Positions 59,690 through 64,000 of a DNA stretch of 64,000 nt are shown one piece after another. The notes below the pieces were generated by a model. That model was not told the origin of the DNA. It saw nothing but the letters and a program-made list of their open reading frames with translations, and searched no databases. A program made the position numbers and the translations under genes. The first letter of the stretch is position 1. Every line of letters starts with the position of its first letter. Source of the DNA: Prostheceraeus crozeri (taxonomy: Eukaryota > Platyhelminthes > Polycladida > Euryleptidae); NCBI GenBank assembly GCA_907163375.1, contig CAJQUW010006129.1:62001-126000 (forward strand), read 5' to 3'.

Positions 59690-59980
59690 CTATTGCAGCA
59701 TGGCATTATCCCACGACTTCATGACCTAGCGAAGGTTCATAAAGACGGTACTCGCCTGCGACCATTTCTGTCGATGGTCGGTTCGGCATTCCATTTGATT
59801 TCTCGGTACATGTATATTGACGATCGTCTTCAGAGACCAATCTTATCAAGCTTCGATGCTTATGATGTGAAAGATTCTAAGACTTTCCGAGAGGAGATTG
59901 TCAAATTGAAAATCGAAGATATGGGCCAATGTACTTCTTTTCACATTAAGATCCTATTTACCTATATACCTGCGTAAGAA
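59690..59980 (+). mobile_element. Penelope-like RT fragment (finger region)
   Basis: Encodes PRLHDLAKVHKDGTRLRPFLSM, corresponding to the YGLPK-x-HK-x-G-x-PLRPI motif of PLE RTs, followed by degenerate sequence. Confidence 0.65.
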
Positions 59981-60329
59981 ACCATATACATAATTGTATG
60001 TAATATGTATAATGCTATATGCGATAAACTATATCAGAACGGACGACCATCTCCAAAATTACATGAAATGGTGCTATCCGAAGAAAGCAGCCGTCTGCTG
60101 CTATCTATTTTGTCTCAAGATGTACAATTCGAGATTTTCAATTAGCAAGTTAATGAAATTTCGACGGCCATTCATTAAATATCACTTTAAACACACTACT
60201 GGCAAATCGCCTAAGTTCGTGCGCCTGCAGTAATTGCTAAATGCTGTTTTTTCAAACATAATTTAAGTTGAATAATTTAATATTGAGTTGTACCTTCAGT
60301 TGAAAAATAGGAACAGACGCCATTCCATT

Positions 60330-60452
60330 CAATATCAGGAATCATCAGCAGGCCTTTCACAACTCCCTGCTCCGGAATGACTGCAACTTTAAATAAAGAG
60401 TTGTGTCGATATTGAGAGATGTGAATTAGACCTGCTGATGATTCCTGATATT
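60330..60452. repeat. hairpin with about 22-bp arms
   Basis: ATATCAGGAATCATCAGCAGG and its inverse CCTGCTGATGATTCCTGATAT flank about 80 bp. No known element. Confidence 0.6.
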
Positions 60453-60599
60453 GGAGGAAATGGCAGCTATTCAGGTGTGTTTCCATTTTTCAACCAAGGA
60501 TGCAACTCAATGTTTAATTGTTCTATTTACACGTGCAATTCGTTTTCAACAAAAATATATGCAAGCAAATGGATGAACTTGCGATGAGTTCTCCGTTGA

Positions 60600-61262
60600 G
60601 TGTGGCATTCAGCCAGATATTTATGGGAAATATGGAGAGAAAAGCTATTCGAGAATCTTGATCGTGAAAAATTGAAATTTTGTTGTCGGTACATAGATGA
60701 CACTTTTATTGTTGCTGGCGATGACTCCACAATTTTTGAATTCTTCAAATGTTGTAATAGCTTACATACAGCCATAGAATACACAGGAGAGCAGCCTTCT
60801 GATCATTTTCTGGAAGTGCAGATCCATCTTATAGACGGCGATAATCAAACCACGATTTATCGAAAGGAGTGTTTTGTAGGACTTTACAATGACTTTTGTT
60901 TATTCAGTCCAAAACGGTACAAAGTGAATCTTAAAAAGACACTCACCAAGCGTTCGCATGACATGTATTCTCCGAATTTTTTGACAAAAGAATTGGACCA
61001 ATTGAAGAGGATTCTTGTTCTAAATGGATATCTGGAATGGTTTATTAAGAAAAATATGCATCCGCCAACCCCAAATGTTCGGACAGTAGAAAAGAAGCCA
61101 ACATTTTTCAACATTCAATGTCTTGGAAAGCGATTTCCAAGAAAATATATCAGAGCATCCAGAAGACCTTCCCCTTTTTTGAATCTAATCCCAGTGTTTC
61201 GAACTAACACCCTATCTCATTGTGAATATCACACCAATTTGTCTCGTCCTCCCCAGGAATAA
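60600..61262 (+). mobile_element. Penelope-like RT fragment (palm to connector)
   Basis: An uninterrupted 220-codon frame with FCCRYIDDTFIVAGD and IYRKECFVGLY; the catalytic Tyr-Ile-Asp-Asp is intact but the finger half and GIY-YIG domain are missing. The + strand neighbour at 59690-59980 could be its displaced N-terminal half. Confidence 0.7.
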
Positions 61263-61305
61263 GTTTGCTGCTAAAAATATTTACACTTTATTGCTAAAAA
61301 ATATA

Positions 61306-61345
61306 CACGTCCGAGCTTTCGCGAGCTGGCTCGCATTTGTCAAGG
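61306..61345 (-). ncRNA. hammerhead-like motif of a PLE terminal repeat
   Basis: On the - strand: CTTGACAAA, GCGAGC/GCTCGC helix, GAAAG, CGGACG. The core is diverged from CUGANGA, so activity is doubtful. It is opposite in direction to the PLE at 60600-61262, as expected for an inverted terminal repeat copy. Confidence 0.35.
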
Positions 61346-61359
61346 AGTAAGGCAGGAGC

Positions 61360-62030
61360 ATGATCCGAAAATCATCAACATGTAGGCCTACCTAATATTA
61401 GATTTTTGTTGATCGCGAACATGTATTACCTTCTGCGGTTTATTATTATTAACCTTTCTATATCTTGTTCTAGTAATGTGCCTACTTGAGACTTAAAAAT
61501 TATAGTATTATAAATTATCTTTGTGTATAATTTCACTAGCTTCCATCAAATGAATAGTATTGGTAGTCAGATGCATTTAATTTCATATAATCTGTAATTA
61601 AAGGAATTTCATTACAAATTATAGTTTGTCACATTTGAATATAAACAAAACAAATATCGAAAATTAATTACAAAAAAGGATAAACTGGCGCACGGACACA
61701 AAGTGCTGACCGTACGATTTTGAAATGGCCGTTACAACCTGAGATTGAATCAATTGAATACATTAAACACATGAAATAAATTGAAGACAGAAAACAATCT
61801 CAGAAGGGTTGAGTAATGACAGAGCTTTCAAATTATATGAATTATAACAATCTTCTTTGGATTTACCAGAAAAAAATTATAAGCATTGGACTCGTATGAT
61901 ATCAGACAATTTTTACTGACAGATAGTTATAAATTTATATCAGTAAGACCTGAAGCATGTATTGATATCATGTAGTAAACATATCACATATAAAAGTGTG
62001 ATTAAATCATGACTGCACTATATGGTTTGG
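61360..62030. other. intergenic/intronic, nothing recognised
   Basis: AT-rich sequence without ORF, repeat or RNA that I can support. Confidence 0.5.
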
Positions 62031-62600
62031 AAACACCCGAACGTGCGGGGGTGCCAAGAGTAGCAACAATCTAGCCCAATCCACCCAGCATCAAACTAAC
62101 AACGGCCCTGCACCACCCTTGGAGGCCATGATATGTTACAAAGGATGAAGGCATGCAGGAACACTCCATTAAGCAATAAGGGACAGAGCTGCTCTTATGG
62201 GAAGTCCCCCGTCAAGCTCTTTACCCCGGTTCGTTTGCACCTGTGTCATGCTGACTTTCAACAGAGACAACCCTGTCAGCAATCTTCCACATTATCAGTG
62301 ACGTGCTCTCTAGCGCTGACTGTGGCGTCTGAGGGACTTTTGCCAGTTACGGGGGTCTCCCCCAATTACAAGCACTAGCTCGTAGGGTCCAGGAACCCCG
62401 CAAGAGCCAACCCGGACTCCAAGTAGCCAGACCAAATTATCGCTACCCCAGACAGCCATCAAGCAGGTGCTCTCGGACTTGCATGCTCCCTGAAGAAATC
62501 CCGTTGTGCGGTCTTTGCCAGTTGTCAATGGAGCTATTGTACCACGGTCACCAGATATATATTCCCCTGGAGCCTAAAGTGGAGGATGTGCATCATGATA
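62030..62600. other. GC-rich segment, unidentified repeat-like
   Basis: Sharply higher in GC than its surroundings. It has no long ORF. The abrupt borders and an AATAAA near 62602 suggest an old retroelement 3' part or processed sequence, not identified. Confidence 0.3.
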
Positions 62601-63111
62601 TAAAATAAAGAGTGTCTCTTCCTTCACAAACATTCATTAAGTGTTTTTCAGACTTGATAGAATTGACGCTATTTAGAATCTTTTATTGCTTTAATGTGGA
62701 CCATCTAAAATGTCTGGAATGCTTTTTTACTCATGAATCACTTACGAATGGACTTCCTACACACGTGATTGGGTTTTCTTATCTACACTTTTCTTGCACG
62801 TTCTTCTTGTTGTCTGTGTAAACTTTTGCGGATAACGAACTTTTTCAGTCTATTCAATAAATTTATCACTTTCCCTGGTGTCATGAGAAGATGAATTTCT
62901 TTTTGCTCGCAGCAACTGATTCGCAACCAGGAAAAATGTACAAGAGAGGTATACAGCAGATAAGAAAAATCCTGTCACTTGTGTAACAATTCCATTCACA
63001 CATGGTGAGCAAAGGAGCAAGATTTTGAGTTTGCGAGAGAATTGCTGAGACTATCTGATTTACTTTTTAAGAAGCAAGGTTTCAGGGACAGTCATTACAA
63101 TGCACAATTCT

Positions 63112-63252
63112 TGCAGTACAAAGAATACCGTGTACAAAGTCATTCGCCAAGTCTGTCAGTTATCTTTCATTGGTCAGACCTACTGATTAAGAATTAGTGA
63201 CCACATGACATCTACAAACTTGTCTGTGTTTCAACACTTTGAGCAGCATTCC
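63112..63252 (+). mobile_element. Penelope-like GIY-YIG remnant
   Basis: Reads NTVYKV, then CQLSFIGQTY, a stop, LRISDH and FQHFEQHS: a GIY-YIG domain outline with one stop. Confidence 0.5.
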
Positions 63253-63259
63253 AGACAGA

Positions 63260-64000
63260 ATAATTCTAGATAGTCCATATTAAAAACAGCAAAATATCTT
63301 CATACCTGTTGAACAGCAATCAATTTTCATCAAGTCAGAAAAGCACTTCATGAATGACTGTGAAGGCTTCGCATGTGCTTTTTGAAATTTTAAAGAAATA
63401 AATCTTTGAGGAAAATGGTGTGGCCAAAAATTGAACTACATGTGAATATGAATGGCAGACACTCGTACATGTAGCTGTCACAAAATTCAAGATGTTGAAT
63501 CTTTTCGCCAAATTTGATTTTGGATGACTTTTACTGGTTGAGTATATCAACTTGTCGGCATAAAGTGGAAAAGTATTTGTCGTGGAAGTGTACCTATCAT
63601 GGAGAACAACCCAAAGAGGAAAACGACTTGTCGATAGAAATAATCAAGTGGTAATGATAACTCATCTTATCTTGCCTGCAATGCTTGAGATGTACTTTAG
63701 TTGTTGCAACGAGAATCTTATCAGACTATCATATAGGGTAGGGAGAGACTGGGTTACTTGCCATATGTTTTGTAAAAACGCTGTCACTGCTTAATAAATG
63801 AAGGCTAAGTGTTGATATTCGACCACCACTGCATGTGTCATTGCCCATCCTTAGCCATTCCTTGAAGCTACGCTCCGGTCATAAATGATTAATGGAATCC
63901 GTATATATTTAACATTTATAGAATCGTGGTCTGGTGTGGGGAGAGTTAGCATAGAGGGTTTCAATCAATATAGGTGGTGCTGTCAATATTTGAATAGTTG
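63260..64000. other. nothing recognised
   Basis: No gene, repeat or RNA that I can support; presumably further IGHMBP2 intron or flank. Confidence 0.4.

Noticed and set aside
62133-62528. Frames in the GC-rich segment
   Set aside because: Both strands are open by composition; no domain and frequent stops in any longer reading.

Overview
The window is animal (metazoan) nuclear DNA, AT-rich and dominated by nested mobile elements. A spliced host gene runs through its second half. Five exons with GT/AG borders and mutually consistent phases encode an IGHMBP2 (SMUBP-2, SF1 helicase) orthologue on the + strand: 27032-27198, 29516-29723, 57118-57488, 57547-57878 and 58002-58285. The abundance of Penelope-like elements (PLEs) and Polintons suggests a marine or other aquatic invertebrate, but the sequence does not identify the species.

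Region 1-12961 is the right-hand part of Polinton/Maverick element A, a virus-like DNA transposon. It carries adenain-type protease, double-jelly-roll capsid protein, FtsK/HerA-type packaging ATPase, chromodomain integrase, basic core proteins and accessory genes. Three + strand genes stand out: two paralogues with a PC4-like look and, overlapping the second, a full two-repeat TATA-binding-protein-like protein (3866-4411). Element A ends at 12961 in the canonical ..CT inside a non-LTR retrotransposon (12962-16197), which is itself split by a dead Tc1/mariner (13577-14994).

Region 16.2-28.2 kb is a pile-up of PLEs in both orientations, recognised by reverse transcriptase YxDD and GIY-YIG domains. 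One copy (17062-19461) has an uninterrupted 608-codon ORF and 283-bp inverted terminal repeats and sits inside another PLE. Hammerhead-ribozyme-like motifs accompany several copies.

Region 29.7-57.1 kb is one 27.4-kb intron. It holds a hAT transposon (31442-53832, 8-bp duplication AAGCGAGG) whose transposase gene was split by a complete Polinton, element B (32758-52226, 6-bp duplication AACATC, termini AG..CT). Element B has long complex inverted arms. The left arm alone contains a clean insertion of seven near-identical 298-bp units, each with a tRNA-Thr(AGU)-like gene and a T4 terminator. Its core (38.9-49.5 kb) is syntenic with element A but adds a PD-(D/E)XK restriction-endonuclease-like gene and lacks the TBP-like gene. 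No DNA polymerase B is recognisable anywhere in element B, although its whole length is visible.

Region 53.8-64 kb contains the catalytic helicase exons, a LINE 3' fragment, PLE debris in both orientations, a fold-back element and unassigned intronic sequence.

Functionally, the two Polintons share one virion-morphogenesis module (protease, capsid, penton-like, core proteins, ATPase, integrase) flanked by fast-changing accessory genes (RING proteins, exonuclease-like, nuclease-like, transcription-factor-like). The most interesting system is the viral transcription set in element A (TBP-like plus PC4-like) and the tRNA cluster carried in one arm of element B.
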